From assembly GCF_036711975.1 (NCBI RefSeq), contig NC_091975.1, forward strand, positions 14,696,501 to 14,760,500: a DNA stretch of 64,000 nt. Reading direction: 5' to 3'. Of the stretch, positions 1 to 10,124 are shown in pieces. Source of the DNA: Onthophagus taurus (taxonomy: Eukaryota; Arthropoda; Insecta; Coleoptera; Scarabaeidae). The first letter of the stretch is position 1. Each line of letters begins with the position of its first letter. Made by a program: the position numbers and the translations under genes. The notes under the pieces were generated by a model. That model saw only the letters and a list, made by a program, of their open reading frames with translations, had not been told where the DNA came from and ran no database searches.

Positions 1-294
1 GCTAGCTGCCTGAATTCGTATAGCTTAGACCCGGCTCATCACTATACATTGCCTGGGTATACATGGGACCGAATGCTGAAGTATACGAGGGTAAAACTTG
101 AGCTATTAACGGATATTGATATGGCAATGTTTATAGAGCGAGGTATACGATTAGGTCTAAGCCTGTGTTCGAAACGTTACGCCTCGGCTAATAATAAATA
201 TCTACCTAATTATAAATCAGATGAGCCATCACAATTTATAATTTATGATAATATCAATAATCAATATGGACACAATGGTGTCTCAGTACTTACC
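1..294 (+). pseudogene. Polinton/Maverick-type DNA polymerase B, 5' fragment
   Basis: The reading frame is open from the window edge and resembles the family-B DNA polymerase of Polinton/Maverick elements (protein-primed DNA replication). Recognisable words are LDPAHHYTLPGYTWD, KLELLTDIDM and a degenerate NLYG-like motif (INNQYG). No start codon is visible, because the gene begins upstream of the window. Near position 270 the frame slips by one base before the sequence meets the BEL/Pao insertion at 295. The same gene resumes at 7739. Family assignment is from recognised sequence words; the pseudogene status is seen directly. Confidence 0.75.
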
Positions 295-520
295 TGTTGA
301 GGACCGCTGTGAATATCGAGACGCCTGCGTACGGTAGTTTTTAAGGAAACAATTAAAAACAGGTGCATTCGTGTATATTCTTGTCGAAGTAAAGATGGCG
401 AACGTCCATAAGCGTTTTGTTCACAATAAATGATTTTAAATTAAAGAAAAGTGTGTGTTTCTGTGTATCAAATCCAGAATCAGAACAATTACATATACAG
501 TCCATTGAAAGTGTCGAATA
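295..520 (+). repeat. BEL-1 5' LTR
   Basis: It starts TGTTGAGGACCGCTGTG and ends near GTGTCGAATA, and it matches 7514-7738 closely. The end is not the usual CA, so the exact right boundary is inferred from the empty-site alignment in the polymerase gene. A primer-binding-like stretch (GATCCTTCGAAGTGG, related to the TGGTCCTTCGAGCCGG site of the other BEL elements here) follows directly. Confidence 0.85.
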
Positions 521-678
521 TTTTGATCCTTCGAAGTGGATTTGGTACAGACGAGGGTGCCGGCATCAAGGCGCCAAGCGAATAAAGACACGTGGTCGAA
601 TTAGAAAACAAGGTAAACCCAACGCTATCTATTTTAACCGTTTCCTTTCATGTGTGTGTGTGCCTACATTTCGCCAAA

Positions 679-1181
679 ATGTCTGACGAAAAGAAAAAAT
701 TATTGTTGAAACGTGGTAATCTAAAGGGTCAGGTGACTAGGCTGGTTACTTATTTCGAGAACTTTAATAAAGAACAACCAATTGGCGTCGATTTACGTCA
801 GTTAGAAATAAAATTAGAGAAAATCAGACCTGTTTTTGAGCAATATGACGAAATTCAAACTATGATTGAGTTAGAGCAGGGTGTAGAGGACTCTGACGAA
901 CGTAAGTTATTCGAAAATTCACATTCTAAGATCGTTGCTGATATCCAGGTATTTTTAAAAGAATTTTTTATCGCAAATAACAATACAACGTAGAAAATAA
1001 TGTCAAATTACCCCAAATTCACATGTAAACATACCATGGGAATTACGAAGAATGGATCGAGTTTAGAGATACTTTCGTAGATAATAATTGGTGCATGATA
1101 ATAATTCACTGTCAAACATTCAAAAATTTCATTATTTATGTGCAGCTTTAGAAGATAAAGCCTCGCATACCTTGTTACATT
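679..1181 (+). pseudogene. BEL-1 gag, N-terminal part
   Basis: The frame opens at ATG 679 (MSDEKKKLLLKRGNLKG) and runs to a stop at 993. Gag-like sequence continues in a decayed form to about 1181 (EEWIEFRDTFV, then LCAALEDKASHTLLH-like words in shifting frames). This is the helical N-terminal structural region of BEL gag. The gag sequence then breaks off and resumes at about 2868, so roughly 1.7 kb has been inserted. Confidence 0.75.
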
Positions 1182-2867
1182 CCGAAATTTGTATGTTATG
1201 TGTGGGTGACTTGTTCGTGTATAATGGGTTATGAGTTGCATACATTCGGAAACTTATTATTATTTTTATTTACTTTGTTTACATTTTGTTTGTTTATAAC
1301 ATTTTATTGTATTCTCTTTCAGCAACATATTCTGAGTGTTCCTTTTTTTTCCTTTTAACTCCTATCACTTTAAAATTCTCCTTTTTGTTTTTGAGAGGGT
1401 GTCGTAAATTCATGATGTTATCTTGCGCAGACGTAATTTTTTTCGATATTGGGTATAAAAGACCGTTCAAGTTTCTTCTTGAGCTCTCTCTTTCTTACTA
1501 TATTACCAGAGCCATATTTGGTTTTGGTGTAAAATTTTGTTTCTAATCCATATTTGTGGGATTCACCACTCGAAATAAAGTTTTGGAAAAGTGTTTTTCT
1601 TTTACCAAATTGTACGTAGATTCCGGATTTCAACGTATTTCATTACATTTTCTTCTGTCCTCTGGTTAAACCTCGAACATCAGAGGTAAGCATTTTTGTA
1701 AGGTCTTTATTAATTAGTTTTTGGCATATTCGTTCACTCTTTCACATTTTTCTTTTGATTCTTAAACTAACAATCTACTAAATCTATTATTTTTCAAAAA
1801 ATCTAACTACTTTAAAAAAAAAATCTAACTACTTAAAAAAAAAAATTTCTAACTACTTTAAAAAAAAAATTACTAATTACTTAAAAAGAAAAACTATCCT
1901 ACAAACAAAAATTCTTAAATCTAATATTTCCACGTTTAATTTTTTTTAATTTCTATATCCAGGTTTTTGTTGAGGGGAGCAACTTTTGGCATCTCTTATT
2001 AGAACAATTTTTCTGTTGGTATTTTGGAACCATTGTCCAAGGGTATAATTTCCATTACATCCTAAGGATTATTTTTTTTGGAACAAAACAAAGAATATTA
2101 CCTTAACTTTCCTGAGTCACCAAAATTTGTTGCTGAGGATTTATTTCGAATCGGACCGGTGATCAAGACTTGGAGTAAAGGTCAGATAGAACAACATACT
2201 ATTATTTTGGTCATTGAAGAATTTGTATCTTATATATTCTTTTTTATTTTTTGATTTTCCTTAAGAAAATCTTTAATTTAATTAATCTTTGGAACATCAA
2301 ACTTTTTCAATTTTTTTTTAATACCATTTCATTTTTTTTGTAAATTCTTGTTTGGCGAGTTTTTTTTTTAATTCTATTTTTGGCGTTGATTTTTTTTATA
2401 ATTTTTGATTTCACGTTGAGCTCAGCCATACGGAGTCAGACACGGGTTAATTTTTCATTTTCATTTTTTTGGTATTTTGATTTAAATTTCTTTTTAGTTT
2501 TGATTTTCATTTTTTTAAAGCTCGCAAACATCAATATAGTTTTTTTTTGTTGTTTGAACCTAAAAGTTTACGGTTTTATAATTTTGTTATTAGTTTATTT
2601 TTTTACTTACCTGTTATTTACATTAGCTTTTAATAAATTTTGCCTGCAACTCAAAACCTATTTTGTTGAGCGTTTATGTTTTGTTGTGTTATTTGTTTAT
2701 ATCACCATACGCCATCATCTCACGTCACAGTTCGTGTTGTACGCGGGGTTAACTGTGTGGCGCCATATAAATACAGGGTGATAAAACTAGTTTTGTCTTT
2801 GTTGAAAATTACGTTATTTTTTGTTTGTTTTGATTTAAAATCTTTTAACGCATTTGGCGTCATAACC
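1182..2867. other. AT-rich insert splitting BEL-1 gag
   Basis: The stretch is strongly T-rich on the plus strand and lies between two parts of gag that should be continuous. No convincing protein is seen in it; the translated frames are long phenylalanine/leucine runs typical of T-rich DNA. It contains a short tandem array at 1795-1895. The family of the inserted DNA and its exact ends are not recognised. Confidence 0.5.
1795..1895. repeat. Short tandem repeat, A-run plus TCTAACTACTT units
   Basis: About four units of an A-run followed by TCTAACTACTT or a close variant lie head to tail. Unit length varies because the A-run varies (about 22-27 bp). Confidence 0.75.
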
Positions 2868-3719
2868 TTAAGTTCGTTGTCAGCATCTGAAAACAATTAC
2901 CAGATTGCGTGGGATCTATTAAAGGAAAGGTACGAAAACAAAAGACTGATAATACAAAATCATGTCGCGTCTCTTTTTGAAATTCCATCGTTGCAAAAGG
3001 AATCACACGGAAAATTGCGTCAGTTGTTGGATACTTTGAACAAAAACTTACGTGCATTGGAATCACTTGGTCAACCAATTCACACGTGGGATGTGCTCAT
3101 AATTCATATCGTGGTTAACAAGCTAGACCCTAGCAGTAGGAAAGAATGGCAAGAATTCGATGTAGAAGTTGAATTACCCAACATTGAGCATTTAAGAAAA
3201 TTTTTGAAAAGACGATGTGAAATCTTAGAAGCTACATCCAAAACATCGAGTCCAAGACCTCAAAACAGCATAAGGTCTAATGCAGCAATCACCAACAATG
3301 ATAGCAAGTGTGCAAGTTGCAAAGGTGATCACGTAATATACAAGTGTGAAAATTTTTTAAAATTGTCTTCTCAAAAACGACAAGAAGAAGCTAAAAAATT
3401 ACGTTTGTGCTTTAATTGTTTGAAATTCGGACACGGGATCAAAACATGTCAGTCCAAAGGTTGCAAGGAATGTTCCAAAAGTCATCACACACTTTTACAT
3501 TCTAAACTGTCAATGGTCCCTGAAAGGAAAAAAAATGGTGACACGGTTCAAGATGATGTTGAAACCAGTATTGTATTACACACCATGAAGTCAACGATTA
3601 ATGACAGGCAGTATGTCATTTTATCGACTGCTCTAATCGTAATTCGCGACAAATTCAATAAACCATGTAGATTTCGTGCTTTGCTGGACACTGGCAGTCA
3701 ATCAAGTTTCATGACTTAA
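2868..3719 (+). pseudogene. BEL-1 gag C-terminal part and start of protease
   Basis: Gag resumes with SENNYQIAWDLLKERYENKR, the usual BEL gag core. CCHC-type zinc knuckles follow (CASCKGDHVIYKC, then CFNCLKFGHGIKTC, then CKECSKSHHTLLH) that bind element RNA. The retropepsin active site LLDTGSQSS appears near 3690-3710 and the frame stops at 3719. The next frame begins at 3727, so a stop or frameshift lies in the protease. Confidence 0.85.
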
Positions 3720-3726
3720 AGAGGAA

Positions 3727-5179
3727 TTGAACGTTGATAAATTTCATTGTAATTCAAATATAGTTGGAATAAACAATTCGGTGTCAAAGACTAATTCAAA
3801 ATGTGTTGTAAAAATTGAAAGTCAAACACGAAGGTACACGAAGGAAGTGACTTGTGTAATTTTGCCTCATGTAACCGCTGTTTTACCAAGACTCAGATTA
3901 AACGTTGATTTAAGGATACCGGGTCATATCATGCTGGCCGATACAGAATTCCAGGATGGTGGAGAAATTGATGTGCTACTGGGTGCAAATATATTCTGGG
4001 ATGTCTTACAAAAGGGAAACATAAAAAAAAAATCCGGACCTAATTTGTACGAAACAAAATTAGGGTGGATATTGGGTGGCTCATGCGACCATCAAAACAT
4101 TGAAAGGCAGGTATCAACTGTGTGTATTACTGACAAAACATTGACTAAACAATTAGAATCCTTTTGGAAGATAGAAAATTTAGAAAACGGGAAGTCATTA
4201 TCGTTGGAAGAACAAATATGTGAAAATCAATTTGCGAACACATTTAAGAGAAACCAGGATGGAAGTTTTGTGGTCCAAATACCATTTAACGACAAGATAA
4301 ATTGTATCGGTCAATCGAAAGAACATGCGTTAGAAAGGTTCAAAGGTTTAGAACGAAGATTGGATAAAAATCCACTTGTGAAACAACAGTATGTGAACTT
4401 TATGAGAGACCAAGATCGAAGAATCAGAAATTGACCCAGAAAAGGGTTATTACATTCCACACCATGCTGTTTTCAAAGGTGACGCTGAAAATCAAAAAAT
4501 AAGAGTAGTGTTTGATGCGTCTGCAAAGACACAACTTTTTGTCGTTAAACAACACGCAATATGTGGGTCCAACTATACAAAATGATCTTTTTTCTATAAA
4601 GTTAAAATTCAGACGGCATCGTTTCGTGTTATAAGCTGATATCGTGAAAATGTATCGCCAAGTGCTAATAGCGCCTGAATATCGTATTTATCAATTAATT
4701 TTCTGGAGAAACGAGAAACATCAACCGATAGAAATATTCCAGTTAAATACGGTAAAATGCGGTTTTGCAAGTGCACCGTTCCTCGCAATCAGATGTTTGT
4801 TCCAATTGGCAAATGACATTGAACAATCTGACCCTGTAATCGCAGAAATAATACGTCAGGACTTTTATGTAGACGACTTGCTTACAGGAGCCGAAACTTT
4901 GGAAGAGTTAACAAGCATAAAAAAACGAAAGAAACTCTGGCTTTGGGAAATATCGAACTTAGTAAATGGTGCTCAAATATCAATGATACCAATACAGCAG
5001 AAACATTGAAAGACATTCAAGTCAGTGAGTCAGAAAGGGTATTAGGCATTTTTTGGAATCCGAAGGAGGATTGCTTTCAATATAAGGTTAAAATTGAGAA
5101 CGAAAGCGCAGTAGCGAAGAAAAGAGTAATACTTTCGACCATATCGCGCCTTTTCGATCCCTTGGGTTTGTTAGGCTAA
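3727..5179 (+). pseudogene. BEL-1 protease C-terminus and reverse transcriptase
   Basis: After the protease end (GGEIDVLLGANIFWD, LGWILGG) comes the BEL linker and then RT. RT words visible are KMYRQVLIAPE, LNTVKCGFASAPFLAIRC and the catalytic YVDDLLTGAE (about 4869-4898). The frame changes at about 4434, again before 4644, and near 4940, and a stop lies at 5179. The RT is therefore inactive in this copy even though the YVDD box is intact. Confidence 0.85.
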
Positions 5180-5798
5180 ATAATTATATCTGCAAAAATC
5201 ATTATGCAGAGGTTATGGCAGAGCGGTGCCGAGTGGGATGAAGTTCCAGTTACAGACATACTTGAAAATTGGTTACTCATCAAACAACAGCTTCCAAACA
5301 TCGAAGCCATACGTATACCAAGACGTGTTTTGGGAGATAATCCGACTGAAATTGTACATGGCTTTTCTGATGCCAGTGAGAGAGCATACGGTGCGTGTGT
5401 ATGTTCGTACAAAGAATTCAAGTGGAAATTTTAACGTACGTCTGTTATGTGCCAAGTCGAAAATCGCGTCAATTAAACAATTAACATTGCCAAGACTTGA
5501 ATTATCTGCAGCTACAATCTTAGTAAAGCTGCTGAGAAAGGTAAAAGAATCAATGTCGTTGAAAATTAAAAGAGAAATTTATTGGACAGATTCTACGGTG
5601 GTCCTTCACTGGATTACTAAAACTAGTACTCAGTTGAAGACATTCGTCGCTAATAGGGTGTCAGTAATCCAATCCAATTCAAATACAGAGAACTGGCATC
5701 ACGTGAAGTCAGGTGATAATCCAGCAGACATTATCTCACGAGGAGTTACTGCTGATGAACTTAGTTCGTCTACATTGTGGTTTGAAGGACCTTCTTGA
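5180..5798 (+). pseudogene. BEL-1 RNase H region
   Basis: The BEL words FSDASERAYGACVC, LPRLELSAATILVKL, YWTDSTVVLHWIT and GDNPADIISRG are present in two frames. A frameshift lies near 5430. The domain sits between RT and integrase, as expected for the family. Confidence 0.8.
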
Positions 5799-5855
5799 TT
5801 AAAGTACGAAGAAAACAAATGGCCAAAGGAGATATTCGTTGTAGATCAGAAAGGT

Positions 5856-7388
5856 ATGGAACGGGAAACGAAAAGAGTGAATGTGGTTGTGACAGAACAG
5901 GAAGGGATAGACATTTTTGAAAGATTTTCCAGTTTCAACACTCTTGTGAATGTATTGGCTTACGTATTACGATTTATTAACAGTACAAAACATACAAATC
6001 ACAAGGACACGGGAAAATTAGACGTTACTGAAGTAAAAAGATCAGTCGATTATATAGTAAAGATAGTGCAGAAAGAATGTTTTGAAAGTGAAAGACGAGA
6101 CCTGAAGAGTAAAGGTAAGATATCTAATAAAAGTGCACTTTTACCATTACGTCCGCTCTTAGACAAAAATGACATCTTACGAGTAGGTGGCAGGTTAACA
6201 AATACGAGCTATGCTTATGAAAAGAAACATCCGTGTATATTGCCACGCCAGCATAAATTCACGCATCTCTTATTCAAGTACGAACACGAACGATTATTAC
6301 ATTGTGGTGCGCAAACGCTTCTTTCAACAATCAGAGAAAAGTTTTGGCCTATTGGAGGCAAGTCTTTAGCAAAAAGAACAATCAAGGAGTGTAATACTTG
6401 TTTCAAAACTCTTCCACGAACTTATGAATGTAAGATGGGAGATTTACCGCGTGACAGGGCAAGTCCTAGTCAACCATTTGCGATAACCGGCCTAGATTTT
6501 GCTGGACCATTTTTGTTAAAAGATAGACTAACACGTGGCACAAAGTTGATCAAGGTTTATGTATGCACATTTGTATGTTTTTCCGTCAAAGCCGTGCACC
6601 TTGAGTTTTTGTCAGACCTCACAATGGATGCTTTTTTGGCAGCGTTGAAAAGATTTACTGCAAGGAGAGGTCTGTGTTTAGAAATATATTCTGACAACGC
6701 AACAAATTTCGTGGGTGCTAGAAATGAACTCTCAAGGTTGTACAAATTTTTGAGATTTAATACTGACAATATCACAGAAAAATTGACGAGAATTGGCATA
6801 ACCTGGCATTTTTCTCTTCCAGGTTCCCCTCATTTTGTTGGCTTGTGGGAATCTGCTGTTAAAATAATGAAGTCGCATTTGAAAAGAGTGATTGGAAATT
6901 GTCACTTAAATTTGGATGAATTTAATACCATTTTGGCACAGGTAGAGGCATGCATGAATTCCCATCCACTTTACCCGATAAGTGATAACCCTAATGATCC
7001 CACTCCTCTCACTCCTGGGCATTTTTTGATTGGCGGTCAACTACAAGCTTTACCTGAAAGAAACATGTTGGACTGCAATACCAACCTATTATCACGTTGG
7101 AAGAAGACACAACATATTGCGCAACAGTTTTGGAAATTATGGGTCCGTGATTATATTGGTCATTTGCAAGGCCGAACCAAATGGCGACAAGAAGCAATCT
7201 GTCAAGCCAAACCAGGTAACGTGGTATTAGTAAAAAATGAAAACTTCCCACCCCTGCAATGGCCACTTGGAGTCATCATCGACGTCCACCCAGGAAAGGT
7301 TGAAGCTGTTCGAGTGGCTACGATCAAGACCGAAAAGGGGATACTGAAGCGTTCAACAAGGAAATTATGCAAGTTACCGACTCAGTAA
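5856..7388 (+). CDS. BEL-1 integrase (open frame of 510 codons)
   Basis: This is a long open frame for a BEL/Pao integrase that would insert element cDNA into chromosomes. The N-terminal zinc-binding region is present (HERLLHCGAQTLL, CNTCFK). The catalytic triad is visible as D in LDFAGP, D in IYSDNATNF and E in GLWESAVK. The C-terminal region has LTPGHFLIGG, LLSRWKKTQ and the basic tail. It is the only part of BEL-1 that remains fully open and is probably a remnant, since upstream pol is broken. The start at ATG 5856 is arbitrary; the natural product is a polyprotein. Confidence 0.85.
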   Translation: MERETKRVNVVVTEQEGIDIFERFSSFNTLVNVLAYVLRFINSTKHTNHKDTGKLDVTEVKRSVDYIVKIVQKECFESERRDLKSKGKISNKSALLPLRPLLDKNDILRVGGRLTNTSYAYEKKHPCILPRQHKFTHLLFKYEHERLLHCGAQTLLSTIREKFWPIGGKSLAKRTIKECNTCFKTLPRTYECKMGDLPRDRASPSQPFAITGLDFAGPFLLKDRLTRGTKLIKVYVCTFVCFSVKAVHLEFLSDLTMDAFLAALKRFTARRGLCLEIYSDNATNFVGARNELSRLYKFLRFNTDNITEKLTRIGITWHFSLPGSPHFVGLWESAVKIMKSHLKRVIGNCHLNLDEFNTILAQVEACMNSHPLYPISDNPNDPTPLTPGHFLIGGQLQALPERNMLDCNTNLLSRWKKTQHIAQQFWKLWVRDYIGHLQGRTKWRQEAICQAKPGNVVLVKNENFPPLQWPLGVIIDVHPGKVEAVRVATIKTEKGILKRSTRKLCKLPTQ

Positions 7389-7513
7389 CTTTATTCAACA
7401 ATAAATTTGTAGAGTTAATGTTTTATTGGTTGTTTGTATTTTGTGTTTAATGGTTTTGTTTGTATTTTTGTATTTTTCAAAATAAACTGTACTTATTTTG
7501 AGCTGGCCGAAAT

Positions 7514-7738
7514 GTTGAGGGCCGCTGTGAATATCGAGACGCATGCGTACGGTAGTTTTTAAGGAAACAACTAAAAACAGGTGCATTCGTGTATATTCTT
7601 GTCGAAGTAAAGATGGCGAACGTCCATAAGCGTTTTGTTCACAATAAATGATTTTAAATTAAAGAAAAGTGTGTGTTTCTGTGTATCAAATCCAGAATCA
7701 GAACAATTACATATACAGTGCTTTGAAAGTGTCGAATA
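7514..7738 (+). repeat. BEL-1 3' LTR
   Basis: It matches the 5' LTR with about five substitutions and one fewer T in a T-run. TACC of the polymerase gene follows at 7739. Confidence 0.85.
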
Positions 7739-8196
7739 TACCCTATGGCGGATTTAAGTGGGTTGAGGGAAACAACATCAACTTCAATGTACCTGAGGAT
7801 AACCCTGAAGGTTACATTTTAGAAGTTGATCTCGAGTACCCTGAATCCATTCATGATTCACATTGTGACCTTCCATTTTACCCGAAACATCGCACACCGC
7901 CAAATTCAAAACAAACCAAATTAATGGGCACTTTATATAATAAAGAGCGATACGTATTGCCTTATCGTAATTTACAACAAGCGATTGAAAATGGTTTAAT
8001 TTTAACAAAAATTTATCGTGCTTTGGAATTTAAACAGTCGGCTTGGTTGAAATCATATATAGATTTAAACATTAAATTTAGAACCGTGGCGATTAATGAC
8101 TTCGAGAAAAATTTAATAAACAATGCCGTATTTGGCAAGACGATGGAAAATATCCGAAAACATTCCATTGTGAAGCTGCAGCAATATGACACATAA
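7739..8196 (+). pseudogene. Polinton/Maverick-type DNA polymerase B, continuation
   Basis: Sequence directly after the BEL-1 3' LTR continues the polymerase gene of 1-294. Recognisable family words are DLEYPESIHDSH, KLMGTLYNKERYV, NLQQAIENGL and NNAVFGKTMENIRKH. The frame ends at a stop at 8196 with low-complexity lysine codons beyond. The polymerase remnant has no other Polinton genes next to it, so it is a dead fragment. Confidence 0.8.
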
Positions 8197-8428
8197 AAAG
8201 ACACAAAAAAAGACATAAAAAGTAAATGTTCACCACCAAACACCACACGATCTGGCAGCACGACGTCATCAGCTCGATAACTAAATAAGGCCCTTTTGGC
8301 AGTTTTCACCCGTGCCATGTTGTTCGTGCTTGTTATAGGCGACAGGAGGTTGTAGGGGGGAATTTTTCGATTTCAAGCATCGTTAACGAGATATTCACCA
8401 TTTTATAACCTTAAAGCCAAACGCTTCG

Positions 8429-8745
8429 TGTCCGGATGTGTCAAGGCCTCGATGTATCGACGATAACGTCATCGTGATAAGGCGGTAGCCTCATTCAAAT
8501 TCCCAGCCTAAAAGAGGGTTCTCGGAGAATGCTATGCTCTGATTGAGCTACCCTGCCCACGCGCACCCGCACTCTGTCCGCCCGTACCCCGCACCCTAGC
8601 ATCCAGCCGGTAATTCGGATGTATCAAGGCCTCGATGTGTCGACGATGACGTCATCGTGATAAGGCCCGTCGATCTAGATAGTCTCATTCAAATTTCCCG
8701 CCAAAAAGAGGGTTCTTGGAGAATGCTACGATCTGATTGGTTGAA
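8429..8745. repeat. Direct repeat, two copies of about 120 bp
   Basis: The block at 8429-8550 recurs at 8613-8745 with about 184 bp spacing. Both contain AAGGCCTCGATGT, a CGTCATCGTGATAAGGC stretch and AAGAGGGTTCT. The palindromic GATGACGTCATC in the second copy resembles a CRE core, but no function can be claimed. Confidence 0.75.
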
Positions 8746-9084
8746 TTTAAAATGCGGGCGTGGCCAGGACCTCGAAAGGAGGTAGTGGTGGTGATAAAAT
8801 GTGAATTTGGACCCCTATGTTAAATCTTATGGGATTTTGAGCCAGAACGCACATAGCTATACTACTGAGGTGATTACAGATGGTGAAATTACTGAACTAG
8901 GAGGTATGAGCTTAATATTCAAAGGATCAAAAGATGTTGGAAAATTGAATCCAGCGCATCTCATCGACTTCGTAAAAACTTTGGAAAATGGGTGGCGTTT
9001 CCCCGTGCAGAACCCTCTTGGGTTTAGTTCCACTACCAACCACTAGGTGGCGCAATAAAATAGTCAGCAGGTAAATTTTAAGCT
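8746..9084. other. No gene recognised
   Basis: A frame at 8801-9046 lacks an ATG start and resembles nothing I know. The CCACTAGGTGGCGC motif at about 9040 recurs at about 37347, so part of this stretch belongs to a dispersed repeat. Confidence 0.4.
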
Positions 9085-9325
9085 GCGCCATCTATGGCCC
9101 ATCCGGTAAACCACCCCTTCACTACACATCAAGAGATGGCGCCTTTTTAGTTTCACTACACATCACCAGATGCCGCCACATTAATTTTGAATGTCAAATT
9201 TCCCAACGCCATCTATCGCTCATCAGGTAAACCACCCCTTCACTACACACCACCAGATGGCATCTTTTTTAGTTTCACTACACACCACCAGATGGCGCCA
9301 CATGAATTTCAAATTTCCCGCCAAA
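9085..9325. repeat. Tandem repeat, two units of about 121 bp
   Basis: Each unit runs from CGCCATCTAT through GGTAAACCACCCCTTCACTAC to a CACCAGATGCCGCC or CACCAGATGGCGCC motif, at 9085-9205 and 9206-9325. Unit 2 is a little diverged. Short inverted GATGGCGCC/GGCGCCATC words recur inside. Confidence 0.75.
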
Positions 9326-9446
9326 ATTCAAATTTTCCGTCACTTCCTGCGTGCATGCGCAAAAGTTGCAGAATTAAGGATTCACTTCCGGTCCAGAACT
9401 CTCATTAATGATGATGGAGTATATAACCGTAGTATATATGGTTATA

Positions 9447-9474
9447 ACTCCCTCATCATAACTGATGAGGGAGT
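9447..9474. repeat. Hairpin with perfect 12-bp arms
   Basis: ACTCCCTCATCA and TGATGAGGGAGT are separated by TAAC. A second inverted pair just upstream (TATAACC/GGTTATA) overlaps the region. It lies next to the Penelope-type tail at 9500-9600. Confidence 0.7.
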
Positions 9475-9489
9475 TTGATCCATGTTGAA

Positions 9490-9605
9490 CAGTTATTTTC
9501 TGTAATATAAATTAAATAAAAGCAATACGTTTTCTGGTCTTTTTTATTTACTGCCTGACCGGCTTCGGCTTGCGTCATCATCAGAGACACCATAATGAGA
9601 ATATT
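9490..9605 (-). mobile_element. Possible Penelope-like 3' terminal segment
   Basis: On the minus strand it reads CTCTGATGATGACGCAAG, then CCGAAGCCGGTC, then an A/T-rich tail. This is the CTGATGA...GAA arrangement I associate with ends of Penelope-like retroelements. It abuts the truncated end of the dynactin exon. No coding part is attached, so the assignment is tentative. Confidence 0.4.
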
Positions 9606-9699
9606 ATATATTTTTTATGTATTATGCTCTTTTAAAAGATATTTTCAGTAGGACCGATTGGTTTAAAACTAATAAGCTAGAGGGCATTATCTGCAGCGA

Positions 9700-10122
9700 T
9701 TCCATAGCTTTAGTATGAGCTTTAGTTTCAATAAATATCTTTTTGAAATCTAAGATTTCAGGAAGAGTTGTTATTGGTTTACTAGTTTCTTTTTCTAAGC
9801 GATGTTGAAGATCTAAAGATTGTTCTTGTAGTTTGTGTACTAACTCCCTAAACTTGTTAATTGTTGATTCTCGATCAGCAATCGTTTCCATAGCTGCATC
9901 TCTTTCCCTTTTTGCTTCTCTTGTACTAGCGTGAGCCATGTCGAGTTCTTCGCGAAGATCCATCTCTAATTCAGCATTACTTTCGACTAATTGATCGTTC
10001 ATGTCTTGTAATATTTCTAAATCGGCGATTTCTTCTTCAAGTTTTACTACTTTTTCTTCAAGAGTTAATTTTTGGTCGGCTAAAATAATCACCATTTCTT
10101 CCGCACCCAAAGCGGCGTCAAC
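9700..10122 (-). pseudogene. DCTN1: Dynactin subunit 1 (p150/Glued) exon fragment
   Basis: The minus strand has a splice acceptor (TTTTTAG) at 10123-10124. An in-frame exon follows that begins VDAALGAEEMV and continues with LEEKVVKLEEEIADLE, QLVESNAELEMDLREELDMA and REAKRERDAAMETIADRE. This is the coiled-coil that links the microtubule-binding end of dynactin to the rest of the complex. Homology ends at about KAHTKA (near 9715), where the frame runs into unrelated sequence and a Penelope-type tail. No further dynactin exon was found in the window. It may be a 3'-truncated real exon or a moved exon. An intact acceptor argues against a processed copy. Confidence 0.8.
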
Positions 10123-10124
10123 CT

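Larger units (their letters stand above)
295..7738 (+). mobile_element. BEL/Pao LTR retrotransposon (BEL-1), full length but decayed
   Basis: Two LTRs of about 225 bp flank gag, protease, RT, RNase H and integrase in the BEL order. The host polymerase sequence is continuous across the insertion, with TACC present at both edges (291-294 and 7739-7742), giving a 4-bp target duplication. The LTRs differ at about five positions and one T-run length, so the insertion is moderately old. Several frameshifts interrupt gag, RT and RNase H, while the integrase frame is open. A 1.7 kb foreign-looking stretch splits gag. Confidence 0.9.

Noticed and set aside
2380-2867. Hydrophobic frames in the T-rich insert
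   Set aside because: Phenylalanine/leucine runs are the expected product of T-rich DNA, not evidence of membrane proteins.
8640-8665. CRE-like GATGACGTCATC as a regulatory site
   Set aside because: It belongs to a tandem repeat with no gene nearby, so function cannot be supported.
8801-9046. Open frame of 81 codons on the plus strand after the polymerase remnant
   Set aside because: It starts with GTG, not ATG, ends in a repeat, and matches no known family.
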